From contig JARUPY010000539.1 in the NCBI GenBank assembly GCA_029817715.1, positions 9,833,501 to 9,897,500 of the forward strand: a stretch of DNA of 64,000 bases. The letters are read 5' to 3'. Positions within the stretch are counted from its first letter, which is position 1. Every line of letters starts with the position of its first letter. The translations under genes were made by a program, and so were the position numbers. Origin of the DNA: Melastoma dodecandrum. Its lineage: Eukaryota > Streptophyta > Magnoliopsida > Myrtales > Melastomataceae. Of the stretch, positions 1 to 14,797 are shown in pieces. The notes under the pieces are model-generated. The model did no database searches, was not told the DNA's origin, and worked only from the letters and a program-made list of their open reading frames with translations.

Positions 1-35
1 ACATACGTCCAGATTGTTTTCAATCCATATAAAGA

Positions 36-338
36 TCAGCATAATTTGACCGAGTAAAGGTCTCGACGATCTGAATTACATGCTTCTGGCATTTTGAATC
101 CTTCAGGGAGTTTCATGTATATGTCGTTATCAATAGAGCCATATAAGTATGCTGTAACGACATCCATCAATCGCATCTCCAATTTCTCATGAATTGATAA
201 ACTTATCAGATATCTAAATGTTGTTGCATCCACCACGGGAGAATATGTAATCAATACTAGGTCTCTGCGAGAATCCCTAGGCAACAATTGCCTTATATTT
301 GACAATCTCGTTTTTCTCATTTCTTTATAAATATCCAT
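36..338 (-). pseudogene. copia reverse transcriptase fragment
   Basis: The minus-strand reading contains the copia RT block around RLMDVVTAYLYGSIDNDIYM followed by LPEGF, the equivalent of the usual MDVKTAFLNG...IYMxQPEGF. The catalytic YVDD motif is not in the window, so only the N-terminal part of the RT palm is present. It belongs to the same element as the integrase at 1566-2015. It is interrupted upstream and is not expected to be functional. Confidence 0.8.
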
Positions 339-764
339 TTATAACCGATCGGTTTTACACATTCGGTGTACGGACAATAGGTCCAAAAACTTTATGTTTT
401 TTCGAGTGATTTCAACTCTGTTTCAATCGCATCTTTTCATTTTGGCCAATCATTTCTTTGTCTGCATTCTTCAATAGACTTTGGTTCAAGATCCTCGTCT
501 TCATTTACAATATCGCAAGCTATAGCATATGCAAAATTTTCATCGACGTCAATTTCATCTCGATTCCATCTTTTTCCAGTCAAAATATAGTTTATAGAGA
601 TTTATTCATTTTCAGATACCTGTGACTCTTCTGGAATCATATTCTCAATTATTTGAGGCTCTTCTGGAGTAATTATTTCCTCAGTTTGAGCCTTACTTCT
701 TTTCTTTTCCGAGGATTTTTATATTTGGAACCGATTGGTCTACCATGTTTCACTTGCATTTTAG

Positions 765-780
765 GCTCATTAGCAATACT
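765..780. repeat. left target-site duplication of the SINE
   Basis: The 16-mer GCTCATTAGCAATACT here is repeated exactly at 1118-1133 on the other side of the SINE. Long, variable target duplications are typical of L1-type (LINE-mobilised) integration. Confidence 0.9.
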
Positions 781-1117
781 TTTTTTTTTTTATATCAGCG
801 GGGTTCGTGGTGGACTTACTTTTTGCGAGCCCTCTCACGAGGTTCGGAGGCTCTTTTATTAGCCTACGAACCTCAGGCCCAGCCCCTCTACTTCCCCTTT
901 GGGCCCGACTTGAGGCCTGCTCCCCTGTCGGTCCAATTTCAGTTGAGGCCCAAAAGCCCAGCATGTGGGCGGCTCTTAGGCTTTATTAGCCATCATCCAG
1001 GAGACCAACCTTAATTTTCCAAGTGGAGTGTGAGTGATGGGGTTCGAACCAGGGATCATGACAAGGTTCTAAACACCCACCACCCACCTTACGTCACTTG
1101 GGTGTCCTCGCAAGGAC
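781..1117 (-). mobile_element. tRNA-derived SINE inserted in copia element A
   Basis: A 337-bp insertion lies between two exact 16-bp direct repeats. On the minus strand the 5 prime end (from 1117) carries a pol III B-box, GGTTCGAACCC, at 1050-1040, with an A-box-like purine/T-rich stretch about 40 bp upstream. The 3 prime end is an A-tail (T-run at 780-791 on the plus strand). This is the layout of a tRNA-head SINE. Internal promoter, A-tail and long duplication together make the call firm; the SINE family name cannot be given without a search. The host copia reading frame resumes on both sides, so the SINE arrived after the copia element. Confidence 0.85.
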
Positions 1118-1133
1118 GCTCATTAGCAATACT
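1118..1133. repeat. right target-site duplication of the SINE
   Basis: Exact second copy of the 16-bp sequence at 765-780. Confidence 0.9.
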
Positions 1134-1541
1134 AGGTTGTCCTTCAGGGACATTAATTCTTATTGGAGCATCTGCAGTTGGAATACAAGACTTTGTCACT
1201 TTCTTAGGTTTAGTAAAAGCATGTGGCAGTTCATTTGCTAAGTTTTGCAAGTGAATGATTTTCTGAACTTCGAGTTCAGATTGTTTTGTACGATGATCAT
1301 AATGAGCTAATGATAACTCACGCCAGATTATTTCCTTCTCCAACTGCTTATTTTCCCCTTTTAATGTTGGAAATATCGTTTCATCAAAATAACAATCGGC
1401 AAACCATGCCGTAAATAAATCACCCGTCAATGGCTCAAGATATTTAATTATAGACGGTGATTCATATCCAACATAATCCCCAATCTCTTTTGGGGTCTCA
1501 TCTTTTTGCGTTGTGGTGGAGCAAGCACATATACCGCACAC
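1134..1541 (-). pseudogene. copia integrase-RT linker region
   Basis: The translation includes VGYESPSIIKYLEPLTGDLF and FADCYFDETIFPTL, characteristic of the segment between integrase and reverse transcriptase in Tork-like copia polyproteins (normally GYESPSIIRYLEPxTGDxFTARFxDCHFDE). The frame continues leftwards past the SINE, where the conserved GRPIGSKDKNPRKRK-like segment is readable at about 710-760. Several differences from the family pattern and an upstream stop show decay. Confidence 0.8.
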
Positions 1542-1565
1542 CCAAAAATGAAAAATATTTGGTTC

Positions 1566-2015
1566 CTAACCATAAACTATTTTCAAAGGGGAGATCTCAT
1601 TATAATTTATAGGTCTGATGCGAATTAACGTTATCGCGTGCAAAATAGCATGTCCCCAAGCATGTATCGGGAGTTTCGTTCTCATAAGTAACGGTCTTAC
1701 AATTAATTGAAGACGTTTTATCAATGACTCTGCAAGGCCATTTTGTGTGTGAACATGTGCTACTGGATGCTCAACACTTTTTTCAATTGACATACAATAA
1801 TAATTAAATGCTTGGGAAGTAAATTCACCAGCATTATCAAGACCAATACATTTTATTGGATAATTCGGGAAATGAGCCCGTAATTTGATAATTTGAGCAA
1901 GCAATCTTGCAAATGCTTTATAACGAGTTGATAATAAACATACATGTGACCATCTTGTTGATGTGTCAATTAATACCATAAAGTATGGTTCACATGGTGA
2001 TGAATAAGCCCACAT
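1566..2015 (-). pseudogene. copia integrase catalytic core fragment
   Basis: The ORF encodes 149 residues of rve-type integrase: YFMVLIDTSTRWSHVCLLST (first catalytic D in the LIDxSTR block), then LDNAGEFTSQAF (second catalytic D) and NGLAESLIKRLQ (catalytic E region). The D,D35E layout of a retroviral-type integrase is therefore visible. It would insert the cDNA copy of the element. It is disconnected from a functional protease and RT by stops. Confidence 0.85.
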
Positions 2016-2033
2016 ATATCACCCTGTATTTTT

Positions 2034-2219
2034 TCAAGAAATTTTAAGGGTTAAGCTCTCAATGATTTTTGTACTTTCAAATATTGTATTGACACTTCTT
2101 TCGTTCATTACCAAGACGGTGAATAATTTCTTGCTTTTCAAAATAATATGCGTTGATGCGTTGTTTACGAGACAAATACTTTTTTCATTAGTGGAAGATT
2201 TGCTTCCAGGAACTTCCAT
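2034..2219 (-). pseudogene. copia protease-region fragment
   Basis: A 61-residue piece reading NNASTHIILKSKKLFTVL resembles the copia aspartic protease start (normally DSxCTHTILxxKKYF...). The catalytic D of the DSG/DSA motif is replaced, so the protease is dead. It precedes the integrase core on the same strand. Confidence 0.6.
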
Positions 2220-2586
2220 TTTTACTGACTAATTACACAATATCTTGCCCTTCTAGGGATAGAGAAAATCGAATATTCTCTTCTAGAAATCGAGTATCCG
2301 CTTTTGGAAAATGAAGATTCGCTTATAGGGATTGATGATCGATGATCTGCTTCTGGGGACGGTGAATACGCTTCTGGGGAATCGCGTGTCCGCTTCGAGG
2401 GATCGAGATTTGGTACGAATAAACTTTTCGATAAATGTAAAAATATTGAAATAGCGTGCAGGATTACCGTTTACAAACTCCATAGAATCGTTGATTTAAC
2501 GCCCTTTCAATCCGTGAAAAATCTTGCATACGATCGTCGTTTTCTTTTCTTTCCTCGCTTTCTGGTAGAGCTTCGTGCTGATAACG

Positions 2587-2821
2587 TGTTGTAAAACAAC
2601 GAAACAAGAATGTGAAGATTGAGAGAATATACAAGAGAAAGAACGTAGAAAGGGGAAAGAATTTCTTTATTGATTTCAATCAAAAGGTACAAAATACTTC
2701 TTAAAAGCCAAATGAAACGTCTCGGCAGATGAATAGTCTCGGTATAAGAAAGATCTTTGGTAGATAAAGAGTTTTGATAGGCGAAGAGTCCCGGCAGTTA
2801 CTAATCGGAATCATAATGACA
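2587..2821 (-). repeat. 5 prime LTR of copia A
   Basis: On the minus strand this 235-bp segment starts TGTCATTATG and ends TTACAACA (TG...CA), contains an AATAAA-like signal near its end, and is followed directly at 2586-2574 by CGTTATCAGCACG, a motif that commonly follows copia LTRs as part of the primer-binding region. The partner LTR is outside the window, so the boundaries are inferred from termini only. Confidence 0.6.
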
Positions 2822-3612
2822 TTTATAAATATTCATAGTAACTATATTGTTGTTTAAGTTTAGACTAAGGATAAAAACAAATTTTGATCAGAAGAGGAAA
2901 ATGATGGATATATTCAAATCACGAAGTACGGTGATTTACACTAACACAAGTTCAGTTGTGAAAAGATTTCGCGAAATATAATAAATAGTTTCAAGTTTCG
3001 TTAAATAATATCTCGAAATTAGAGTAAATAATTTTGATTTCAAGTTACCAATGCTAATTTCAAGGGAATATAGTGGTAACTCCCATTTCATTAAAGACTT
3101 AACCAAATTATCAAATCTAATTTCCTTAAAGAGTGAAATCAGAATGGTTCAATTTTAAAATTATTTACCGGCAAAATATTTGTAACAAACCTTTAAACGT
3201 AATTTTCGAAAATGAAAAGGCACTAATAAATTTGAAAGTACAAATTATTTTGATAATTTATTAAAAAAATAAAATTAAAATACACCGGGGGTGACTTTGT
3301 TTTTACCCCCTGAAAGGAAGCGCCTCGTCAAGAGAGCGCCACGTGTCCCATCAGAGGCCACCGTCCCCTTCCTTCCTCTCCCTCCCACCCTCTCTCCTGC
3401 AAACCACAAGCCACGAACAGTTCCCCCAGGACTCACTTCAAATTTCAAAGAAGCCCAAGACAAAAAGTAATAATAATAATAATAAGAAAATAGAGGCCTA
3501 TCCTTTTCCCTTTCGTACTCGATTTTCAAACACCACCCCATCTCTTGCCGTCGCCTCCACCGTCGTAACCACCTACACCCACACGGCCGTCGGGAAGTTC
3601 TGTCCGCCGACG
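2822..3612. other. intergenic and kinesin-13B upstream region
   Basis: AT-rich sequence without a credible gene up to about 3290, then GC-richer DNA that is probably promoter and 5 prime UTR of the kinesin gene. An AAT microsatellite (about 3468-3484) lies in the presumed leader. No confident TATA box was identified. Confidence 0.5.
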
Positions 3613-8158
<4,546 letters not shown>

Positions 8159-8686
8159 ACTCGTGTGGCAATGCAGATCAGATACGCATATCTTCTTACT
8201 TTTCTTTGGGATTAATGATTGTTGGCTTGGCTTGGATTGGATTGGATGATACCCCTCCTACCACAAACCCACAGGGACATCTCCGGGAGGGTTTTCCGCT
8301 GTCTGGTGTCCGGGTCTGTTCATTGTTAATGTGTCGTGAGGGGGTGATTTTGTATCTCTCATATGCACACCATTCTTTGGTTATGTAATGAATTATTTTC
8401 CGGCATGTCTCTTTCTTTCTTGTAGAGCTGGTGAAGAAAACGTAGAATGAAAAAAGGGAGTAAGAAATGAGATGTGTTGTGTAGCTTGGCTATGGTATGG
8501 CGTTTACTCTGTAAAATTTGCTATTTGCTTCTTAGTTAGGTTTTCTCAAGCTCAATGAGTGAGCACGGCCCAAGGATGCGATTGCGAGGGCCTTGTATAA
8601 TCAAGCAGCATGAGACAAATTTAACATCCAGTTTCAGACATTTATACATCCTAATAACACAAGTAATCTTACAGCACCCAGTTCCC
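8159..8686. other. kinesin-13B 3 prime UTR and convergent intergenic region
   Basis: The roughly 530 bp between two convergent stop codons must hold the 3 prime UTRs of kinesin-13B and of the minus-strand gene at 8687-9283. No other ORF with coding character was seen. Confidence 0.5.
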
Positions 8687-9283
8687 TTAGAACCTGATCG
8701 ATCCCAGCCTCCGCCTGGAGCCGGTGATGCACTTGGACAGGGCTGCTGGGTGCTGAACCCGTCTAACCCGTGATGACGGCGGGGCGGAGAAGTCGTCGTA
8801 CATGTCCATGAAGAACCTGTCGACGATCTCCACGTAGACGGGGCTCTTGAGCCTGGAATAATAGTGAAGTGCCTCCTCGATGTCCAAGACCTGCTCCATA
8901 TCCCCAGCATCCGCCATCTCCATCTCCTTCATCTTCCTCGCCAGCTCAAGCTCCTCTGTGGCTCTAAGTCCTGAACCGCCGACCCCCTGCCTTTCCCTCT
9001 TCTCCGCAACCTTTGCGTCCTTCTCGGCCTGTGCCCGTTTCTTGACAGATTCCTCCTCAGCCATCGCACTGTTTGGTTCGAAGCCTAGTTGCCAGTCCGC
9101 GCAGTAGAAGTGGTCCATCTTGCTGGGCAACTTGGTGCCGCGCTCCCTGAAGCTGCCACAAGAGAAGGGTCGGAGGGTGGAAGGCTTGGGAATCTTGCGG
9201 TAGCCGCCAGAGAGTAGCTTGGTGAAGTTCCTGAGGGTCTGGTGGAAGAACCCTCTGGTGGAGCCCTTCTCCTGGTTTGGCAT
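8687..9283 (-). CDS. plant-specific protein of unknown function, single exon
   Basis: An uninterrupted 198-codon ORF starts at ATG 9283-9281, preceded by an A-rich context on its own strand, and ends TAA at 8687. Visible features are a basic N-terminus (GFFHQTLRNFTKLLSGGYRK), a Cys/Trp patch (HFYCADWQLGFEP), a highly charged helical stretch rich in E, K, R and A (about 75-130), and a C-terminal block DIEEALHYYSRLKSPVYVEI followed by VDRFFMDMYDDF. The last block looks like the conserved core of a plant family, and its pattern (EE-L--Y--L-SP-Y---IV--F) distantly recalls the end of the OVATE domain. That resemblance is my inference and unproven. No signal peptide or membrane segment is evident. 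Composition is GC-rich like coding DNA. The function is unknown. Confidence 0.75.
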   Translation of the reverse strand: MPNQEKGSTRGFFHQTLRNFTKLLSGGYRKIPKPSTLRPFSCGSFRERGTKLPSKMDHFYCADWQLGFEPNSAMAEEESVKKRAQAEKDAKVAEKRERQGVGGSGLRATEELELARKMKEMEMADAGDMEQVLDIEEALHYYSRLKSPVYVEIVDRFFMDMYDDFSAPPSSRVRRVQHPAALSKCITGSRRRLGSIRF

Positions 9284-11827
9284 TGTCTTTTCTTTTCCCC
9301 CTTCTGGCTACAGAAACGAATTCCTCTCTTTCGTTTACGACATTCTAATTATTAAGGAAAGAAAACGAGAAGGTAAAACAGGAGCACAAGTTTCTGTGTC
9401 GTGTCTGTGTTTTGGGGGGGGGAGGATTGCCTGGAGACAAAGGCAGTTGGGGATGAAGTGCTGCTATCAATCAATGCTTCTTCCCACATGAAAACAAAAA
9501 TGTTCATTTAGTTGTTTTAATCTAATACATAAGCAATTAAATTGATGATGTTTTTCTGTCTGAGTGTGTGTGTGATGGTTCAATGATATTTTGATCTGTA
9601 AATGAAATTCTGATGATGGATAGTGGATATTATTAGTCCCCCTCCCCCCAACTGCAACCATTAAATAAGGAAGGGGGGGAGGGGGGCATATGAATTTTAA
9701 TGATCCTGCAGGAAGAGGAGGCGGCGGCAAAAGGCCCTTTTCCCGCCAACCCAAATGAATTAAATTATATTGTTTTTATATATATATATATATTAATTTA
9801 TACGCATGTAGAGGTTTTGGAATGGGATGTGCTGCTGAGAAATGGGGGAGACCTTCCTATAACATGAGTGGCAACCAACATTTGCATGCAGTATCTTTTG
9901 TGACTGTGATTATGTCCCCTAATAATACTCTGTATGATTTAAGAAAAAAACAAGTTGTATGAGTATTATTGATGGGGGGGGGGGGGATATGCATGAAGCG
10001 GTGGAGAGAGATATCCTATCTTCCTAAAAAGAATATGTCATTCTGAATTTACACTTACTAAGTAGAAGGTAGTAGTAGTAGTAGTATTCAAAACGGTATT
10101 ATCACGGGGATTTCACGAGTGGGTGGATGGATATATGTATGAAGATATGCATGAGCAATTACTATGGAACCCTTAGGTATGGGAGACTGACGTCATCATA
10201 ATTAATTAACAATAATAATAATAAGAAAATGTTATTGTTTATGAAACGACCATCGCGTCCCTTTTTTTTATGTTGTTTTTGTGACATATCAAGAAATTAA
10301 AAAAGAAAAAAAGTAAAATTTTACCAACGATTTGTCCGAAGTGAAATCGGAATCCCGCGGGCTCTCCACCGAAATCAAACAGAGAGCAGCCTTTGGAAAA
10401 TTTAATTTTTTTTTTTTTAAAAAAGATGAAAGAAAGGGATGCGAAAGGTTGTATTTAATTCAAAGCCATCGGGGGGGGTGTGACACCCAAAAAACTCAGG
10501 ACTAAACGAATAGTCATCATCCACAATTAATGAGCTACTTGCCATTTCAATTTCTATATTTTTTTTAGTGCATATGGGAAATGGAAGGAAATGGTCCCCG
10601 TGGATAATATAAAATGACCCCGACAACTTGCCAAGAATCAAGAGGTTGATGTTGATGGGGGGAGGGGGTACATTTTCTCTTTATACAAATATAATAAAAT
10701 TAGATGAAAAAACAAACCAACGCAAACCTCCATGTGCACACATCACATATTTGCATTCAATCCCTCATTCATTATCACATCGATAGGATCTGATAAAAGG
10801 GTTTCATTTATTGTACAAAAAAGTTGATTGTTTTCTTTTAACTCACATCTTTTAAGATTTTAAGTTTTGAAATTATTTCTTTTTTTTTCTTTAATTCCGA
10901 TTTATTACTCAAATCCTTTTCAATTTTTCCTTAATCCTGCCTTATTTCTTAAATTAGGTAAAATTCAATTTTTTTGAAACAGCTATGATACCAATTTTAA
11001 CAACAACGTATTAATTTCGGAAGATTTTTTTAACTGTCTTGTACGTCAGTTAACAGTATTCGCCAAAGTAACTATCCGCAAATTTCAAACTAGGTTTAAC
11101 TTGAGGAAAAAATTCACACTAAACTAGAGTCAATTATTCCAATTTCTTAAAAGGCTAAATTAGGTTTAACTTCGGCTTCCAACTTACTTGATATGGCCAT
11201 CGAAATTTTAAAATAAAATAACATACGAGAGGTTTCAATATTATTTTCTATTTTTCTATTTTTTTTCCTTTTTATTGAATAAATAAAAATTGTCTATTAA
11301 AGCAAGTTTAGTTTTCGTGCGACAAAATTTAAGATTTGTCAAAATCAAAATAGAAACAAAAGTTGATGACAAATTTATATAACAAACTAAATTAATGACA
11401 TAACGGAAAGTTAGCTCAAAGTTGAGGCCACACGTCAATATCTTGCCTTCTTAAAATAACTCACTAATAGCATAGACAATGAGTTATCTAATTTGATAAA
11501 CCACATAATTGATCGACCACGGTGTTAGTTGACACTTTGCATATTCTATGATCCAAATGAAGTAATTTTATGTTCAAACAATCAATCATTAAAATGACTC
11601 GTGTTTTTACAATAATTTAAATAAGTTTTCTTAATTAAATTTTTTTTTCAATAATGAAAAACAGGGCATAAACAACTTAAACTTCAAGATTAAAAGCTAA
11701 GTGGCTAGATTACGAGTTTAACAAGTTTATATAACTTTGATCTGGGTATCTAGGGAACTTGACTATTAGGGCCACATAAGTACTCAATTCTTTGTCCCTT
11801 ATACTAAAATATAGTGTCTAGGGACTC
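9284..11827. other. AT-rich intergenic DNA with simple repeats
   Basis: No gene-like ORF was seen. Simple sequence tracts include a G-run at about 9414-9421, a TA run near 9778-9793, a 13-G run at 9974-9986, AGT repeats at about 10070-10086 and AAT repeats near 10209-10222. The first few hundred bases should include the leader and promoter of the 8687-9283 gene. Confidence 0.5.
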
Positions 11828-11835
11828 ATTGGGAT
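11828..11835. repeat. left 8-bp target duplication of hAT-like element
   Basis: ATTGGGAT here pairs with ATTGGTAT at 13362-13369 (7 of 8 identical), flanking the inverted termini of the element. Confidence 0.7.
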
Positions 11836-13361
11836 TAGGGGTGTAAATGATCAGAATGGTTTGAAAACGGCTCGAGAATGGTTTGATGAAAGCTCGAGCT
11901 CGGCTCGACAACAAACGAGCCCGAGCTCGACCCTAATATTATTTATTCCTAAACAAGCCTTTTCTTGTAGCTCAAACAAGCTTTCACTTGTAGCAAGAAC
12001 GGTAAAGCCGAGTATTAGAAACTGGATGTCTAGGGATCTAACCCTACATCGATTTTATTTTCTCCCCATCGCTCCATTTTATTCCCCTCCCCAAATAAAT
12101 AATCGGTCACCCCATTCTTCTTATTTTTGGTCCTCCCCCAAATAAACATGGCATAGAAAAAGAGACGACCCCCGGCTGACCCTTTCCTTCTTCCCCGTTG
12201 TTTGTTAGATTTGCCCCTTCTTGGTTCGTCTTGAGTTGTCTACCGGCTGCTTGCATTTGACCCTTCCTCTTCTTCTTCTGTTGTTGTTGCTGTTGATTGT
12301 CTTTGGTGAAATTCATACGATCTGTCGTTTCCTGTTATTAACTACAATCTATCGCAAAGTTTATTCTTATACCTTTCTTAAAATTAGGATTTGGGATTTC
12401 ATTTCTCGGAGGGAAACCGCCCCCAATTTGTTCTCACGGTTTTGTTGTCGTATTTCTAAAACCCTAATTCCTTTCTTCGTTGTTGATGTGTTGTTGTCTT
12501 TTTTGTTTGAGTTAGGCTTAGGGATTTGTCTGTATAGTCACTAGGAGAGTTTCGATTTCCTGTACAAAAGATCGCATATTTGTTTACGACGGTGTAGTGG
12601 TGATTCAGTTGTGGTTGCGCTCCTTCGTAAGACCATGGGGATATATTAGGGGAGTTTGCTTCGTATGGAAGAGGTTGATAGAGAGGGAATATGAGATATC
12701 ACTTTCGAGAGAGTTCTTAATTTTGTGCATCTTTCACATCCTTTTCGTGGGATTTATATTTCTAACGGCATTTACAAATGTTTAAAGGACTGGTGTAAGA
12801 ATTTACACAAAGTCAAGAAAAGTCACAAGCTTAAACTTTCAAAATTTCTATTTATGAAATATCTACATTTACTTTTATAGTTATATATATTCATCAATTT
12901 TGTAGGAAACGAATCAGCCAATATAGATTATGCTACCTATTCCATGATGGACCATGGACAATGCAAGCTTCGTCATATAGATTGGTGAGAATAAAATTCT
13001 CACTTTGGAAAGCGATGGTAATTCAAGGAGCGAAGCAACAATCATTTGTTTGAGAACCTATATTGGTCGTTTATTTTTTATTTAGAAAACTTTGTTGGGA
13101 AACACTAACTCAGACTTTGATATTTGGAAATTTAAAATTACGTGGGAATCTAATAGGTGTTTGTCCTTCATTGAACATTAGTATCGAGCTTAAAACGAGC
13201 TCGAGCTCAAATCGAGCCAAACATAACATTCTTATCGAGCCTAAAACGAGTTCGAGCTCGAGCTCAAAGAAAAAAAAAAAATTTGGAGCTCGAGCTCCCA
13301 GTCGAGCCCGACCCCGAGCCCACCAGTGTTCTGGCTCGGTTCCGCTTATTTACACTCCCTA
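11836..13361. mobile_element. non-autonomous hAT-like DNA transposon
   Basis: The ends are imperfect inverted repeats: TAGGGGTGTAAAT at the left and, read inwards, TAGGGAGTGTAAAT at the right. A flanking 8-bp duplication is the signature length of hAT elements. Both subterminal regions are packed with GAGCTCGAGCTC-type motifs and single GCTCGA units (11868-11930 and 13188-13345), as in hAT elements where subterminal repeats bind transposase. The 1.5-kb interior has no transposase ORF. It contains pyrimidine-rich, 5 prime-UTR-like sequence with AACCCTAA near 12459-12466. The superfamily assignment rests on termini plus duplication length, not on a protein. Confidence 0.7.
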
Positions 13362-13369
13362 ATTGGTAT
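13362..13369. repeat. right 8-bp target duplication of hAT-like element
   Basis: ATTGGTAT, one mismatch to the copy at 11828-11835. Confidence 0.7.
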
Positions 13370-14787
13370 GGTTCTATCATTCTCCAGATTACCAAAATAG
13401 TCATTTGTTTGTCAATTTGCTCCATAACCCCACAAACTCCAAGAATCGTTTTAGTTAAAGAGCTATCTAAACAGGTAACTTTCATCATTCTTAATTATTC
13501 CAGTATCGAATGGTCTATGGGTAATCATAGACCGGTAAGGTTTCTTGTTTATATCTAATGATTCTTCCAGTGTGTTGTGATGTTGATATAAAATCAATTG
13601 ACCTTCAATATATCTCTTCAACTCATGGCGATACAGATGCTTCTACTGATTGATCAACAATTACGTGTTCTCCTACATCACTTGATCTTGAAGAAACCTT
13701 GGAAAGCCGGTATCCTCTAATGGTGTTAGGCTCATTCAGAGCTTACACTCTCATAGACAATTGTTTATCAATCCTAGGAATACTACACGACGGTTCTCTT
13801 ACCATCAAGGTAATTTAATTACATCCTTGTTGAATGATGGTCGCACTGAAAGTCCTACAGTTACTAGAAGGTTCAATCATAACTAAACTTTTAGGTCATG
13901 TTAATTCCAACGGGTTTTATCTTTCGCATATGAATTTGTTTTTAATTATTCTACACTTCCTCGAACAAATAAGTGATTCTTATGATGTTACTCACACCAG
14001 GCTATAGATAATTCTAGTATGATATGCCAATAATTTTGTCGTGGGATTCATTTAATCCATTTTTAATGATGTTACTCACACCAGTACTAGTTGTATTAAC
14101 CAAGGTTAGATAATTACACAAATATATATCATTTAAGGCCCTCATAAAATTCGAACGGACTTGAAGCCATACAAGACCATTTGCAAAATTGACATGTATC
14201 CCTAATGTGATTTGGTCTTAAAATCTCTCCTTATTTATCTATTACAGCTGTTACTACAAGATTATCCGTTGGTAGATGGAATAGTAGGCTATTCCAACTT
14301 AGATTAATTCAATATGTATGTAATTGTATACACCTCTATCATGTTATAACAATTTTCTATTGCGTTGTATATTGAGTAAAGGATCGTTCAAATCTCAAGT
14401 TACAAATGTAACTTGAGTTTTTACCTCTATTTGTTGTAGATACCGCAAATCGATTCGAATTTGGAATCAAGCAAGACAAAGCCACCAATTCCTTGGTTCG
14501 AAAAATGTTTTATTTCAGTGCTTCACATTTAAAAAATGCTGAAGTTAAAAATGTTCCTTAAGATTGATTTACAAATGAAAGTAATTCAACTACTGAATCG
14601 AAGTTTTTATAAAGTTGAATTTTTAGTTTCGTTTGAAAATTATTAATTAAGTCAACGAACACATGGCTTGATTTTTTCTGAACTCAACAAATCATTTATA
14701 AACATGATTAGGGTGATCAATTCCTAATTAAGAATTAATTATATGTACATATTTTAAGTTATTTTTCACCTGGTTACTTTTAATCAT
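13370..14787. other. intergenic DNA, possible degenerate coding relic
   Basis: AT-rich DNA with many stops. A stretch at about 13640-13900 reads vaguely like degraded protein-coding sequence, but no family could be recognised. I see no supportable gene. Confidence 0.4.
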
Positions 14788-14797
14788 TTACATTTAG
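14788..14797. repeat. left 10-bp target duplication of the MULE
   Basis: TTACATTTAG immediately precedes the left terminus and is repeated exactly at 18697-18706 immediately after the right terminus. Mutator-like elements generate duplications of about 8-11 bp. Confidence 0.9.

Larger units (their letters stand above)
1..2821 (-). mobile_element. Ty1/copia LTR retrotransposon A, decayed, runs off left edge
   Basis: Reading on the minus strand from 2821 leftwards there is a short LTR, a primer-binding-like site, a protease-region scrap, an integrase core, the integrase-RT linker and the start of reverse transcriptase, which is the copia order (PR-IN-RT-RH). Most of gag is missing between the LTR and the protease scrap, and stops and frameshifts break every domain. 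The RNase H and 3 prime LTR would lie left of base 1. The coding part is further split by a SINE at 781-1117. It is a dead element; the family is inferred from domain order and recognised copia peptides. Confidence 0.85.

Noticed and set aside
1030..1115. Possible tRNA gene
   Set aside because: A B-box is present but the sequence does not fold into a tRNA; with the A-tail and 16-bp duplication it is the head of a SINE.
12221..12544. 107-codon ORF inside the hAT-like element
   Set aside because: Pyrimidine-rich low-complexity start (poly-Leu), no recognisable domain, no splice-consistent extension; more like leader sequence than protein.
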